64,000 nucleotides of DNA from Skermanella aerolata KACC 11604 (GCF_000936425.1 NZ_AVFK01000027.1:1-64000), one strand, 5' to 3'. Positions 1 through 17,540 are shown, counted from the stretch's first letter. Notes: generated by a model from the sequence alone, not told the origin. Program-made: numbers and translations.

Positions 1-203
<203 letters not shown>

Positions 204-220
204 GTCCGTCCGCGAATTCG

Positions 221-258
221 GCCACTGCCGAAAAATCTTTTTCGGCAGTGGCCTTTTT
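221..258 (+). terminator. Intrinsic terminator after tuf
   Basis: A 15-bp perfect stem (arms 221-235 and 238-252, GCCACTGCCGAAAAA and its complement) is followed by T254-T258. It lies 18 bases after the tuf stop codon. Because the arms contain an A run and a T run it could also work weakly in the other direction, but no minus-strand gene needs it. Confidence 0.9.
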
Positions 259-364
259 GCTGGATTGTTGGCGGCAGATTAGTTAAAACCCCCCGCCGCT
301 CCTTAGTGGTGAAGCGATACGGTCGCTACCATATAGGAGCAATCGTCCGGTGGACGGGCGTCGT

Positions 365-440
365 AGGAGTGTAGCTCAATTGGTAGAGCACCGGTCTCCA
401 AAACCGGGGGTTGGGGGTTCGATCCCCTCCACTCCTGCCA
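365..440 (+). tRNA. tRNA-Trp (anticodon CCA)
   Basis: A complete cloverleaf can be drawn. The acceptor arm AGGAGTG (365-371) pairs with CACTCCT (430-436), followed by G437 and an encoded CCA (438-440). The D arm contains TAGCTC and GGTAGAGCA. The anticodon arm CCGGT-CTCCAAA-ACCGG gives anticodon CCA. The T arm carries GGTTCGATCC. tRNA-Trp between tuf and secE is the standard arrangement in many proteobacteria. Confidence 0.97.
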
Positions 441-557
441 TCTTCCGGCAGGAAAGATAAACGGCTAGACGACGAACGAACAGACGACGATCCGGATTTG
501 ATGCCGGCGCCTTGATGGCGAAGGCTACACTTAAGCGAGACTGGCGGCATACCCGCG

Positions 558-755
558 ATGGCTAAAAAGAACCCTGCAGAATTCGCTCGCGAAGTCCGGC
601 GCGAGGTGGCCAAGGTTACCTGGCCGACGCGCAAGGAAACGACGATCACCTCAGGCATGGTGTTCGTGATGGTCATCGTCGCGTCCCTCTTCTTCCTGCT
701 CGTGGACCAGGCGCTGGCACTCGGCGTCCGTACGATTCTCGGACTGGGGGTCTGA
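558..755 (+). CDS. secE: Preprotein translocase subunit SecE
   Basis: A 65-residue protein, the short single-span form of SecE usual in alphaproteobacteria. SecE stabilises SecY in the inner-membrane SecYEG channel. The N-terminal part has the conserved amphipathic region with [20 protein letters not shown] (about residues 8-27), whose KVTWP signature is diagnostic; residues about 35-58 form the membrane span. It starts 117 bases after tRNA-Trp and ends 4 bases before nusG, with which it forms the conserved secE-nusG pair. Confidence 0.96.
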   Translation: MAKKNPAEFAREVRREVAKVTWPTRKETTITSGMVFVMVIVASLFFLLVDQALALGVRTILGLGV

Positions 756-759
756 CGCC

Positions 760-1290
760 ATGGCGATGCGCTGGTACGTCGTTCACGTTTACTCGGGCTT
801 CGAAAAGAAGGTCGCCCAGGGTATCCGTGAGAAAGCCGCTCAGAAGGGTCTTTCCGAGCTTTTCGAAGAAATCCTGGTGCCGACCGAAGAAGTGGTCGAA
901 GTGCGCCGGGGAGCCAAGGTCAATGCCGAGCGGAAGTTCTTTCCCGGCTACGTCCTGGTCAAGATGGAACTGTCCGACGAGACCTGGAGTCTCGTAAAGA
1001 ACACTCCGAAGGTGACCGGCTTTCTGGGCGGCGGCGGCAAGCCGCAGCCGATCAGTCAGTCCGAAGCCGAGCGGATCATCTATCAGGTCCAGGAAGGCAT
1101 CGAGCGGCCCAAGCCGTCGATCACCTTCGAGGTCGGCGAGCAGGTCCGGGTCAACGACGGCCCCTTCACGTCCTTCACCGGCATGGTCGAGGAAGTGGAC
1201 GAGGAAAAGGCCCGTCTCAAGGTCGCGGTGTCGATCTTCGGGCGCTCCACTCCGGTGGAACTGGAATACGGTCAGGTCGAAAAGATCTGA
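760..1290 (+). CDS. nusG: Transcription termination/antitermination factor NusG
   Basis: 176 residues, the normal size for NusG. The N-terminal NGN domain (about 1-115) begins [16 protein letters not shown] and binds the RNA polymerase clamp; the C-terminal KOW domain (about 122-176) contains [14 protein letters not shown] and contacts Rho or ribosomal protein S10. It lies 4 bases after secE, so the two are co-transcribed and probably translationally coupled. It precedes the L11 operon, as in most proteobacteria. Confidence 0.97.
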   Translation: MAMRWYVVHVYSGFEKKVAQGIREKAAQKGLSELFEEILVPTEEVVEVRRGAKVNAERKFFPGYVLVKMELSDETWSLVKNTPKVTGFLGGGGKPQPISQSEAERIIYQVQEGIERPKPSITFEVGEQVRVNDGPFTSFTGMVEEVDEEKARLKVAVSIFGRSTPVELEYGQVEKI

Positions 1291-1327
1291 TCAGGGGTTT
1301 GGACATTCGTTTGTTCCGACACCAGAG

Positions 1328-1412
1328 CGGCGAGCCGGTTGGCTCGCCGTCAGCATTGCGCGGGAGGCTCGCCATGGCCGCACCGCGCACCCTGCAAGCC
1401 TGACGGGCTTGC
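1328..1412 (+). promoter_or_regulatory. Hairpins in the nusG-rplK leader
   Basis: The 159-base gap between nusG and rplK has two strong hairpins: CGGCGAGCC/GGCTCGCCG with a GGTT loop (1328-1349), and GCAAGCC/GGCTTGC (1394-1412). Neither is followed by a T run, so they are not intrinsic terminators. In other bacteria the L11-L1 operon is feedback-controlled by L1 binding to its leader; these structures are candidates for that or for RNA processing. The role is inferred. Confidence 0.4.
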
Positions 1413-1449
1413 GACTTGGTCCTTCACGGACCATTTGAAGAGGTGAGAG

Positions 1450-1878
1450 ATGGCAAAGAAGATTATCGGTTACATCAAGCTTCAGGTGCCGGCCGGCAAG
1501 GCCAACCCGTCGCCGCCGATCGGTCCGGCGCTCGGTCAGCGCGGCCTGAACATCATGGAATTCTGCAAGGCGTTCAACGCGCGGACCGCGGACCTGGAGG
1601 TCGGCATGCCGATCCCGGTCGTGATCACCGCGTTCGGTGACCGTACCTTCACCTTCGTCACGAAGACCCCACCGGCGACCTACTTCATCAAGAAGGCGGC
1701 CGGCATCGCCAAGGGTTCGCAGACGACTGGCAAGGGCTTCATCGGCCAGATCTCGATGGACCAGATCCGCGAGATTGCGAAGACCAAGATGGTCGACCTC
1801 AACGCCAACGACGTTGAAGGCGCATCGAGGATGTTGGCGGGCTCTGCCCGTTCCATGGGTCTGGAAGTGGTGGAGTAA
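1450..1878 (+). CDS. rplK: 50S ribosomal protein L11
   Basis: 142 residues, standard L11 length. The N-terminal domain has [20 protein letters not shown], the proline-rich conserved segment that binds thiostrepton and release factors; the C-terminal domain (about 75-142) binds the GTPase-associated region of 23S rRNA. The start ATG is preceded by GAGGTGAGAG. It ends 5 bases before rplA, consistent with the L11-L1 operon. Confidence 0.97.
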   Translation: MAKKIIGYIKLQVPAGKANPSPPIGPALGQRGLNIMEFCKAFNARTADLEVGMPIPVVITAFGDRTFTFVTKTPPATYFIKKAAGIAKGSQTTGKGFIGQISMDQIREIAKTKMVDLNANDVEGASRMLAGSARSMGLEVVE

Positions 1879-1883
1879 AAACC

Positions 1884-2603
1884 ATGGCACGCATCGGCAA
1901 GCGCCTCAAGAACGCCTACCAGGGCATCGACCGCGACGGCTTCCTTCCGCTGGAAGAGGGCCTGCGCCTGATCAAGTCCAAGGCGACCGCCAAGTTCGAC
2001 GAGACGATCGAAGTCGCGATGAACCTGGGCATCGACCCCCGCCACGCCGACCAGATGGTGCGCGGCATGGTCACTCTGCCGAACGGCACCGGCAAGACCG
2101 TCCGTGTCGCCGTCTTCGCCCGTGCCAACAAGGCTGACGAAGCCCTGGCAGCCGGTGCCGACATCGTCGGCGCCGACGATCTGGCCGAGAAGATCCAGGC
2201 CGGCGAGATCAACTTTGACCGTTGCATCGCCACCCCGGACATGATGGCCGTGGTCGGCAAGCTCGGCAAGATCCTCGGGCCGCGCGGCCTGATGCCGAAC
2301 CCGAAGCTCGGCACCGTGACCCCGAACGTCACCGAAGCGGTCAAGGCCGCCAAGGGCGGTTCGGTCGAGTTCCGTGCCGAGAAGACCGGTATCGTGCATG
2401 CGGGCGTCGGCAAGGCGAGCTTCAGCGATGAAGCCTTGTTGGAGAACATCCGGGCCTTCGTCGGCGCGATCAACCGCGCGAAGCCGACGGGCGCCAAGGG
2501 TCAGTACATCGAGAAGATTTCGCTCAGCTCGACCATGGGTCCGGGCGTGAAGCTGGACATCTCGACGGTGTCGACTGCCGCCTCCTCTCAGGCCGGCGCG
2601 TAA
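1884..2603 (+). CDS. rplA: 50S ribosomal protein L1
   Basis: 239 residues, typical of L1. It contains the signature [15 protein letters not shown] (around residues 132-146) that contacts 23S rRNA in the L1 stalk. L1 moves deacylated tRNA out of the E site and in many bacteria represses its own operon. The start follows rplK by 5 bases and needs no alternative. The family is unmistakable. Confidence 0.97.
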   Translation: MARIGKRLKNAYQGIDRDGFLPLEEGLRLIKSKATAKFDETIEVAMNLGIDPRHADQMVRGMVTLPNGTGKTVRVAVFARANKADEALAAGADIVGADDLAEKIQAGEINFDRCIATPDMMAVVGKLGKILGPRGLMPNPKLGTVTPNVTEAVKAAKGGSVEFRAEKTGIVHAGVGKASFSDEALLENIRAFVGAINRAKPTGAKGQYIEKISLSSTMGPGVKLDISTVSTAASSQAGA

Positions 2604-2897
2604 GGAATATGGCTTAGGTCCGGGCAACCGGACCCTTGCCGTAAGGGCGGTGTCCGCACCGCCCGCCCTGTCCGAGACTGCAGGCGTCGGTTCGCCGACC
2701 TAAGATTCGCCTGCATAGACGGGAGTTGCAACCGATTGCCGGCTGGGCACAATCCCGGCCATAAGTGACGGCTTGAACTTCTGGGACAGGTAAACCGGAG
2801 CCGATCCCCGGCTGATATGGGGATTGGTTCCAAATGTCTGCACCGGTGTGGGAAGTCCCGTTGGGACAGAACGCACCATTAGCAACGGAGACGATCC
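2604..2897 (+). promoter_or_regulatory. L10 (rplJ) leader region
   Basis: A 294-base stretch without a credible gene separates rplA from rplJ. It is rich in short inverted repeats, for example GTAAGGGCGGTGTCCGCACCGCCC around 2640-2664 and CCGATCCCCGGCTGATATGGGG around 2800-2822. In most bacteria this position holds the L10 leader, where the L10-L7/L12 complex binds and represses rplJL translation, often with a promoter. The overlapping short reading frames here lack L10-operon counterparts and are not annotated. Assignment rests mainly on position. Confidence 0.45.
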
Positions 2898-3437
2898 GTG
2901 GACCGCACTCAAAAAGAAGAGACGGTCGCGGCGTTGCATGCTGCTCTGCAAGAAACCGGTCTCGTCGTCGTCACCCAGCAAAGCGGGATGACGGTTGCCG
3001 AGGTCACGGATCTGCGGCGCAAGATGCGCGCGGCGGGCGCCAGCTTCAAAGTGACGAAAAACCGGCTCGCTCGCATCGCCCTCAAGGGCACGCAGTTCGA
3101 AGGTCTAGACGGGTTGTTCAAGGGGCCGACCGCGGTCGCCTACTCGAAGGACCCGGTCGCGGCCGCCAAGGTGGCCGCCGACTATGCCAAGGGCAACGAC
3201 AAGTTCAAGATTGTCGGCGGCTCTCTCGGCACCCAGAACCTCGACGTCGAAGGTGTCAAGGCGCTCGCGTCCTTGCCCTCGCTCGACGAACTGCGTGGCA
3301 AGCTCCTGGGCATGATCCAGACCCCCGCGACCCGTATCGCTGGGATCCTTCAAGCTCCGGGCGCCCAGTTGGCCCGCGTTCTCGCGGCTCACGCCGCAAA
3401 GGACGATTCGGCTACCGAACAGGGCGAGGCGGCTTAA
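2898..3437 (+). CDS. rplJ: 50S ribosomal protein L10
   Basis: 179 residues. The GTG at 2898 is chosen because the product then begins [10 protein letters not shown], matching family N-termini, and ACGGAG lies 7 bases upstream. The N-terminal half carries the conserved [14 protein letters not shown]-binding segment (about 53-63); the C-terminal helix (about 130-170) anchors the L7/L12 dimers of the ribosomal stalk. It is 48 bases before rplL. Confidence 0.96.
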   Translation: MDRTQKEETVAALHAALQETGLVVVTQQSGMTVAEVTDLRRKMRAAGASFKVTKNRLARIALKGTQFEGLDGLFKGPTAVAYSKDPVAAAKVAADYAKGNDKFKIVGGSLGTQNLDVEGVKALASLPSLDELRGKLLGMIQTPATRIAGILQAPGAQLARVLAAHAAKDDSATEQGEAA

Positions 3438-3485
3438 AGCCACCTCCCGATCTGATAGAAGTTCAAGCACACAACGGAGTTCAAA

Positions 3486-3860
3486 ATGGCTGATCTGGCC
3501 AAACTGGTTGACGACCTGTCCGCTCTGACCGTTATCGAAGCCGCCGAGCTGTCGAAGCTGCTGGAAGAGAAGTGGGGCGTCTCCGCCGCCGCTCCCGCCG
3601 CCGCCGCTGCTCCGGCCGCCGCCGCTGCCGCTGCTCCGGTCGAAGAGCAGACCGAGTTCAACGTGATCCTGACCGCCGCCGGCGAGAAGAAGATCAACGT
3701 GATTAAGGAAGTCCGCGCCATCACCGGCCTGGGCCTGAAGGAAGCCAAGGACCTGGTCGAAGGCGCCCCGAAGCCCGTCAAGGAGGCCGTGTCGAAGGAC
3801 GAGGCCGCCAAGATCAAAAAGCAGCTTGAAGAAGCGGGTGCGACGGTCGATATTAAGTAA
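3486..3860 (+). CDS. rplL: 50S ribosomal protein L7/L12
   Basis: 124 residues with the expected three parts: N-terminal dimerisation domain (1-34, [20 protein letters not shown]), an Ala/Pro-rich hinge (about 36-55) and the C-terminal domain with [20 protein letters not shown] that recruits translation factors. SD-like GGAG lies just before the ATG. L7/L12 is made in excess over the other stalk proteins, in line with its separate start region. Confidence 0.97.
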   Translation: MADLAKLVDDLSALTVIEAAELSKLLEEKWGVSAAAPAAAAAPAAAAAAAPVEEQTEFNVILTAAGEKKINVIKEVRAITGLGLKEAKDLVEGAPKPVKEAVSKDEAAKIKKQLEEAGATVDIK

Positions 3861-4121
3861 GACCGTCTTGCTGAACGACAGAGTTCATATTCAAGCGCTG
3901 GACGGCGGCCTGTTCCTCGAAAGGGGAGCATGCCGTCGAACGGCGTTGTATGCATTTTCTGGCGGAAGCCGTATGGCGCACGGCGTACTCGGTGCGCTAT
4001 GTGGCGGCGGACATGACAAACTATCCGGTGCGCAACCTTCCGAAGGAAGTTCGGAATGGATGCGGCACCGATTCGCGTCCCTTTGGGACGCACAAATCGG
4101 ATGAGTCTACGAGGGGCATCC
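3861..4121 (+). other. rplL-rpoB intergenic region with hairpins
   Basis: The 261 bases between rplL and the chosen rpoB start hold no convincing gene. Visible structures are TTCCGAAGGAAGTTCGGAA near 4038-4056 and GCGTCCC-TTT-GGGACGC (4075-4091). Neither has a T run. In E. coli the corresponding gap has an attenuator and an RNase III site; something similar may apply here but cannot be shown from sequence. Confidence 0.4.
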
Positions 4122-8312
<4,191 letters not shown>

Positions 8313-8360
8313 TCTCTGTAGGTCAGGGCGGTCGCGGCTTCGGCTGCTTCCGCCCATGCC

Positions 8361-12673
<4,313 letters not shown>

Positions 12674-12701
12674 GCTGCGGGTGTGATGTTGTGAAATGGA
12701 A

Positions 12702-12748
12702 AAGGCCGCTCCGGGAAACCGGGGCGGCCTTCTTCTACCGTTTTTTTC
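12702..12748 (+). terminator. Intrinsic terminator of the rpoBC operon
   Basis: Arms AAGGCCGCTCCGG (12702-12714) and its near-perfect complement (12719-12731, one T-G wobble) close a GAAA tetraloop, followed by TCTTCTACCG and a run of seven T. It lies 28 bases after the rpoC stop. The tract runs into the 3' end of the converging HEPN gene. Confidence 0.9.
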
Positions 12749-13120
12749 GCAGTATCAACTGAATGCCGGACACAAAGGCTTCGGGACCGATGACTACGAC
12801 TTCTATCCTATCGTGATCTATGGTTCCGACATTGTAATCGGTTAGGTTGCGCAGCTGATGGGCACGGTTGAGTAATCTGCCGTTCTCAGTGTCCATGCGT
12901 CCCGTCTGCACGATATGCTTGCCGAACAAGCCGATCACCGTACTGTGCGATTTGACAGTTTCCGGCAACTCTCCAAAATGAGCGAGTGCCGCCCTTGCCG
13001 CATGGAAGCTAGCATAGTAGGCACGGTTCGTTGCGCCCTCGAGATCCCCTGTAGGAGCAATGTCCGCGCCGACTCGGCGGCCTTTTCCGCCTTGCTGAGG
13101 AGGATAGCGGCGTCGTTCAC
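12735..13120 (-). pseudogene. HEPN-domain protein of an MNT-HEPN pair, frameshifted
   Basis: From GTG at 13120 the protein runs as a HEPN domain for 24-25 codons (MNDAAILLSKAEKAAESART) and then leaves frame. One base is missing in a run of four C at 13046-13049 (plus strand). Restoring one base joins it to DLEGATNRAYYASFHAAR and on to the C-terminal part ending ILRKKR at 12735, giving a normal 128-residue HEPN protein. The restored segment has the R-x6-H motif (R in NRAYY, H in SFH) that is the RNase site of HEPN toxins. As it stands, translation stops after 61 codons. The start overlaps the upstream MNT stop as GTGA, so the pair was translationally coupled. It may be a true mutation, a slippage-prone tract, or a sequencing error. 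Confidence 0.85.
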
Positions 13121-13476
13121 AGCCGGATCCCTTCTGCTGCCATGCGGCGGGTTATATGAGGTGCCGGATGTGCTTCGGGCTTCTCCAGACTACCGTCTTC
13201 AATGGGCAATGGCTGGATGTGCAGATCGTGTGCAAGCAGGATATCGAAAGCTGAGTCGGCCATGGCGAGGGCTTCGCCCACGAGGTCATCAATAGGACTG
13301 GTCAGTATAACTCCGATGTCGACATCGCTTTCAGGCTGGTGATCCCGGCGCGCCCGGCTCCCGAATAGAACGAGACCCTTGAAGCGACTACCATACCGCT
13401 TAGCCATTCGTCCTCGGAAAGCCGCGATCGCTTGCCTCTCCGGCGTGCTTAAAAGCAAGTCGAAGCTGGTCGTCAT
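13117..13476 (-). CDS. MNT-type minimal nucleotidyltransferase (antitoxin-like partner of HEPN)
   Basis: About 119 residues from ATG 13476; a GTG at 13509 would add 11 residues. The core motif VLFGSRARRDHQPESDVDIGV has the GS...DxD catalytic pattern of DNA polymerase beta-like nucleotidyltransferases (minimal nucleotidyltransferase family). In characterised MntA-HepT pairs the MNT protein AMPylates and silences the HEPN RNase. Here the key GSRAR and D-V-D residues are intact while the HEPN partner is frameshifted. Gene order MNT then HEPN with a 4-base overlap is the usual one. Whether it is a defence-type toxin-antitoxin module is inferred from family. Confidence 0.85.
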   Translation of the reverse strand: MTTSFDLLLSTPERQAIAAFRGRMAKRYGSRFKGLVLFGSRARRDHQPESDVDIGVILTSPIDDLVGEALAMADSAFDILLAHDLHIQPLPIEDGSLEKPEAHPAPHITRRMAAEGIRL

Positions 13477-13655
13477 TGCCTTGCCTATCTGAATCCTCGG
13501 GTTGGGCACATAGAAAATTATACCTCTTCGCTTTTCTCCGACAGCAGCTTGTCACAAGTCCATTGCCCTTTTTATAAGTATTTGCTCCTTCAGCAAGGAC
13601 TGTGGCGATAGGATCCTCTTTTTCCTTCCCTTAACGGGGCCGCCATGCTTCATCA

Positions 13656-15644
13656 ATGTCAGCGATGACGGTACAACCCGGAGGTAACGTGAGAGCGGTA
13701 GATGCCAAGAGCATCACATATGCGCTTGATCTCCACCGCGCCGGAAGGCTTGACGAGACCGAAGCCGCCTATTTGGCACTCTTGAACGCTTCTCCCCACC
13801 ACCCGGATTTGCTGCGTCTGCTTGGCTTGCTGCGGTTTCAGCAGGGGAGGGCAGATGAAGCCTTGGCATTGCTTGAGCAGTCCGTCGCTGCGCATCCGGA
13901 TTTCCTTGACGCACGCCGGGCATTGGCTGTGGTGCTGGGAAAATCGGGACGATGGGAAGAGGCGCTGGCCCAGCATTCGGAGGCGGCTCGGCTCGCGCCA
14001 GACGATGCTTCCGTCCTGAACGACTTCGGCTGTGCGCTGCTTGAGGCGGGGCGGTTGGAGGACGCGGCCGAAATGCTTCGGCTGTCGGTGGACCTTGACC
14101 ACGAGCATGGGGAGGCGTGGACCAATCTGGCCGCGGTGCTGAACCGGCTGGGGAGAGCGGTTGATGCCGCCGATGGCGCCAAGCAGGCCGCAGCCTTGAG
14201 GCCGGACCATGCAGGGGTGCTTGGGGTGCTCTCCACGGTCCTTGCGTCGAATGGCGACTATGCCGGCGCGGAGCAGGCGGCGCGCCGGGCGGTGGCGCTT
14301 AGCGCCGAGGACTCTGGTGCGTGGATTCAACTAGGCAATGTGCTGATCGATATCGGCGAGGTTGACGCTGCTGCTGAGGCGTATGGAAGGGCGGTGGAAC
14401 TGGCACCGGGCAACAGGGTAGCCGCGCACAACCGGCTTTATGCCCTGCATCTTTCTGCGACGGTTGGTGACGAAGGGCTGTTCGAGGCGATTCGGCGATG
14501 GGGCGTCGGGCAGTCCAAGCCGATCATGCTATCCGGATGGGATCGTGATCCTGATCGGCGGTTGCGGATCGGCTACGTGTCAGCGGATTTCGGCCAGCAT
14601 CCCGTCGGCTGGTTCATGGCGCCCGTCCTGCCAAACCATGACCCGACAGAGGTCGAGGTCGTTTGCTATTCCCACCGCGAGGTCGAGGACGACCTGACGC
14701 GGCTCCTGCGGAACCACTGCCAGAATTGGGTCTCCGTCCTGGGAATGGATGACCGGGCACTGGCGGAGCGCATTCGCGCCGATGGGATCGATCTGCTGAT
14801 CGACCTGGGCGGACATACCGCTCGGAACCGGCTTGAAACCTTCGCCATGGCGCCGGCTCCGGTTCAGGCGACGTGGGGTGGATTGATCGGGACGACGGGG
14901 TTGCCGGCCATGGGTTGGCTGATCGGCGATCCACAGCAGGTTCCACCGGGAGCCGAGGGACTTTATACCGAATGTATCGTCCGGCTGCCCAACGGTTATG
15001 TCTGCTACGGGCCTCCCGACTATGCGCCGGAGGTGACACCGTTGCCGGCGCTGCGGAACGGTTGGCAGACGTTCGGATGTTTCAACAGGCTGGCTAAGCT
15101 GAGCGATGAGACGCTGGTGCTATGGGCGCGCGTGCTTGAGGCAGTTCCGGAAAGTCGGCTGGTTCTGAATACCAAGGAACTGGCGTGTCCGGTCTTGCGT
15201 GAGCGGGTGGCCGGGCGGTTTGCGGGATTGGGCATCGGCGCGGACCGGCTTGACCTGAGACCCGGCGGTTCCCATGTCGAAATGCTGGCGGCCTATGGCG
15301 ACGTCGATGTCGCGCTCGATCCGATGCCCTATTCAGGTGGATTGACCACTCTGGAAGCGCTGTGGATGGGCGTTCCAGTCGTTACTCTGCCGGGACGGCG
15401 GTTCTGTGCCAGGCATAGCTTGAGCCATGTCACCGTGCTTGGATATCCGGAATGGGTGGCATCGGACCCCGACGGGTATGTCCGGATCGTTGCCGGATTG
15501 GCCCAACACACGGGGTACTTGGAGGAACTTCGGGCCGGCATGCGGGCACGGATGGCAGCATCGCCGCTCTGCGACGGCGCCGCATTCACCCGTGATCTCG
15601 AGGCAGCGTATCGCGAGATGTGGCGGCAGTATTGTGCGACTTGA
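13656..15644 (+). CDS. TPR protein with C-terminal O-GlcNAc-transferase-like (GT41) domain
   Basis: 662 residues. Residues about 20-270 are tandem TPR units (repeated A-x-x-x-G...A-x-x-x-Y/F patterns such as HSEAARLAPDDASVLNDFGCALLEAGRLEDAAEMLR). The rest (about 300-660) resembles the SPINDLY/OGT catalytic region: LRIGYVSADFGQHPVGWFM, IDLLIDLGGHTARNR, FGCFNRLAKLSDE and DPMPYSGGLTTLEALWMGVPVVTLPG. Such bacterial proteins are thought to glycosylate proteins or other acceptors with a UDP-sugar; the acceptor here is unknown. An alternative ATG lies at 13665. No operon partner is evident: the preceding genes converge and the next gene is 53 bases downstream. Confidence 0.88.
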   Translation: MSAMTVQPGGNVRAVDAKSITYALDLHRAGRLDETEAAYLALLNASPHHPDLLRLLGLLRFQQGRADEALALLEQSVAAHPDFLDARRALAVVLGKSGRWEEALAQHSEAARLAPDDASVLNDFGCALLEAGRLEDAAEMLRLSVDLDHEHGEAWTNLAAVLNRLGRAVDAADGAKQAAALRPDHAGVLGVLSTVLASNGDYAGAEQAARRAVALSAEDSGAWIQLGNVLIDIGEVDAAAEAYGRAVELAPGNRVAAHNRLYALHLSATVGDEGLFEAIRRWGVGQSKPIMLSGWDRDPDRRLRIGYVSADFGQHPVGWFMAPVLPNHDPTEVEVVCYSHREVEDDLTRLLRNHCQNWVSVLGMDDRALAERIRADGIDLLIDLGGHTARNRLETFAMAPAPVQATWGGLIGTTGLPAMGWLIGDPQQVPPGAEGLYTECIVRLPNGYVCYGPPDYAPEVTPLPALRNGWQTFGCFNRLAKLSDETLVLWARVLEAVPESRLVLNTKELACPVLRERVAGRFAGLGIGADRLDLRPGGSHVEMLAAYGDVDVALDPMPYSGGLTTLEALWMGVPVVTLPGRRFCARHSLSHVTVLGYPEWVASDPDGYVRIVAGLAQHTGYLEELRAGMRARMAASPLCDGAAFTRDLEAAYREMWRQYCAT

Positions 15645-15697
15645 GGATATCTTCAGGCGGCCCAAGAGGCTGGTAAACTACGGCCGCTGAGGAGGAG

Positions 15698-16345
15698 ATG
15701 ATGGACAGTGGACGAATCATCGCTGAATTTAAGCAGGCGACCGAAGTTCCTGTCGAGGCGGTGCGTGAAGCGGAACAACAGAGGGAAGTTCTGGCTCCAT
15801 TGCTGATCGATGTCTTGGCACAGGCGGCGAAGGATCCAGTTGAAGAACTGGTCGACCAGGATGGGCTGATCTTTTTGGCTTTCCATTTGCTCGGGTCTTG
15901 GAAGGAGACGTCGGCGTATTCCGCGGTTACCGATCTGCTCGGTTCGGATGTCGAGAAGGTCGAGTGGTTGCTGGGCGATGCCGTCACGATCACAGCACAC
16001 CGGGTCGTGTTCAACCTGTTCGACGGCGACTTGGCGCCGGTCAAGCGTCTGATCGAGAACCCCGACGTGGATGTCTATGTCCGGCGCCGGATGTTCGATT
16101 TGCTGGGCATGCTCATGCTGCAAGGCAAGCTTGAACGGGTCGATTTAGTGGACTATCTGCGCGAGCTACATGGCAGGTTGGAAGGCGATCCGGAAGGGCT
16201 TGTCTGGGCCGGTTGGGTGGAATTGGTGGCTCAGACCGCACTTCGGGAATTAAGTGATCTCGCCGAGAAAAGCTTTCAGGACAGGAAGATTGATTTGGAG
16301 TTCCTGGACCGCTCCGATTTCGACCGTATATTGAAAGACGCCTAA
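15698..16345 (+). CDS. DUF1186 domain protein, N-terminal part (separated from its SEC-C tail by a stop codon)
   Basis: 215 residues, acidic, probably all-helical, matching the DUF1186 pattern (LLIDVLAQAAKDP, DGLIFLAFHLLGSWKE, YVRRRMFDLLGMLML). DUF1186 proteins normally continue into an acidic linker and a SEC-C zinc motif at the C terminus. Here TAA at 16343-16345 stops the protein, and exactly four codons later the same frame resumes as the missing C-terminal region. GGAGGAG precedes the ATG. The function of the family is unknown. It may still make a stable product without the zinc tail. Confidence 0.75.
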   Translation: MMDSGRIIAEFKQATEVPVEAVREAEQQREVLAPLLIDVLAQAAKDPVEELVDQDGLIFLAFHLLGSWKETSAYSAVTDLLGSDVEKVEWLLGDAVTITAHRVVFNLFDGDLAPVKRLIENPDVDVYVRRRMFDLLGMLMLQGKLERVDLVDYLRELHGRLEGDPEGLVWAGWVELVAQTALRELSDLAEKSFQDRKIDLEFLDRSDFDRILKDA

Positions 16346-16357
16346 GCTGGCAAAACT

Positions 16358-16630
16358 ATGCAGGGCGCTCCTCGTGAGTTCGAACCCTTCGGCGATACGG
16401 TCGAGGAACTCGGCGATTGGAAGATCCGCGACGATTACGAGGAAGGGCCCGAAGATGAGCTTACCTTCGAAGATGAACTCGCTCTCGGCGGGCGGGGCGC
16501 CGACGATCTGATCGCCGCCTTTCAGCAGATGATGCCCAAGCCGGCATCGAACCCGTATCGCCACGTCGGCCGCAACGATCCATGCCCATGCGGCAGCGGC
16601 AAGAAGTTCAAGCGCTGCTGCGGACAGTGA
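16358..16630 (+). CDS. SEC-C motif fragment, probably the detached C terminus of the DUF1186 protein
   Basis: 90 residues from ATG 16358, in the same frame as the preceding gene, with only TAA and four sense codons (GCT GGC AAA ACT) between. It begins with [15 protein letters not shown], which is how the family continues after DUF1186, then an acidic linker and a SEC-C zinc-binding motif [19 protein letters not shown] at the end. There is no convincing Shine-Dalgarno before its ATG, which argues for an interrupted gene rather than an independent one. Translation by reinitiation or stop readthrough is possible but unproven. Confidence 0.7.
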   Translation: MQGAPREFEPFGDTVEELGDWKIRDDYEEGPEDELTFEDELALGGRGADDLIAAFQQMMPKPASNPYRHVGRNDPCPCGSGKKFKRCCGQ

Positions 16631-16651
16631 AAGCAAGTTGCCGTAAGATGT

Positions 16652-17461
16652 TTATCCCAGGTTGAACTTCGTTATGGCGGCGGCGAAATCGTCACCAAAG
16701 TTCGTGCCGACGCGGATGACCATGATGCCTTCCGGCACGTCCTTGACTGCGCTGTCCAGGCTGGTCAGCAGGGCCATTGGGACTTTGTGGATGGGAGTCA
16801 TCGCCTTCAGGCCGCGCAAAAGGTCCATGCCGCCCAGACCGTCCATCACGGCGGACGCGATGATCATGTCGGGCGGCATGCGGACGGCAAGCGCAATCGA
16901 TTCGATAGGATCGCGGACGACGACGGTGCGGAAGCCGCAGGCGCCCAGTTCGGTACTGACCAGCTTGCTGACCACCTTGGACGGCGTGACCAGCATGATC
17001 TCGACATCGTGGACTTCGATATCGGTGATATCGAACTCGTAACGGACCGGCAGTGTCCGGATGATCTGGTTGGTGGTCGCGACATCGGGCCGCTCTTCCC
17101 GGTCCACCGCGACCGACAGGCGGTCGGCGAACGCCGTGACATCCTCGATCTGGCGTTCGTTCAGGCGGGAAAGATTGCCGCTCAGATATGTTTCCAGCCG
17201 GTGCGCGATCAGATTGACCAGCGGGAATCCGCATGAACTGCCGATACCGCGCAACTTGCTCGCTTCGCGGCGAAGCAGGACCAGCGCTTCCTCGTCCGTC
17301 AGCTTGTTCTCGGCACGCTTGTCCAGTGTCTGGTAGATCAGGGCGAGGCGATCCTGCGCATCATCCCTGAATTCGACACGAAGTTGATCTGCTAGGTCAT
17401 CGGCATCGATCGGGAGAGACATCAGGGACACAGCCAGCGTGTTGGGTAAGGGAGGTACCAC
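16652..17461 (-). CDS. Degenerate HPt-like plus pseudo-receiver protein
   Basis: 269 residues from GTG 17461 (AGGGAG 4 bases upstream); an internal ATG at 17422 is the alternative. Residues about 25-120 look like an HPt helical bundle, but where HPt has A-H-x-L-K-G this has A-S-K-L-R-G (Ser68). Residues about 150-265 look like a receiver fold (VEIMLVTPSKVVSKLV, PPDMIIASAVMDGLGGMDLLR, PMALLTSL), yet the acidic pair is T-P, the phospho-Asp position is Ser203 and the late Lys is missing. So it cannot do normal phosphorelay at these sites. It may act as a scaffold or a phosphorylation-independent adaptor. No kinase gene is next to it. Confidence 0.7.
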   Translation of the reverse strand: MVPPLPNTLAVSLMSLPIDADDLADQLRVEFRDDAQDRLALIYQTLDKRAENKLTDEEALVLLRREASKLRGIGSSCGFPLVNLIAHRLETYLSGNLSRLNERQIEDVTAFADRLSVAVDREERPDVATTNQIIRTLPVRYEFDITDIEVHDVEIMLVTPSKVVSKLVSTELGACGFRTVVVRDPIESIALAVRMPPDMIIASAVMDGLGGMDLLRGLKAMTPIHKVPMALLTSLDSAVKDVPEGIMVIRVGTNFGDDFAAAITKFNLG

Positions 17462-17540
17462 TATACTCCCTTTGCTCCTTCCGGCGCATCATCAGAGTTG
17501 CCTATATCCCGAATGATAGCGTGAGCAGTCGCCTGAGTTT

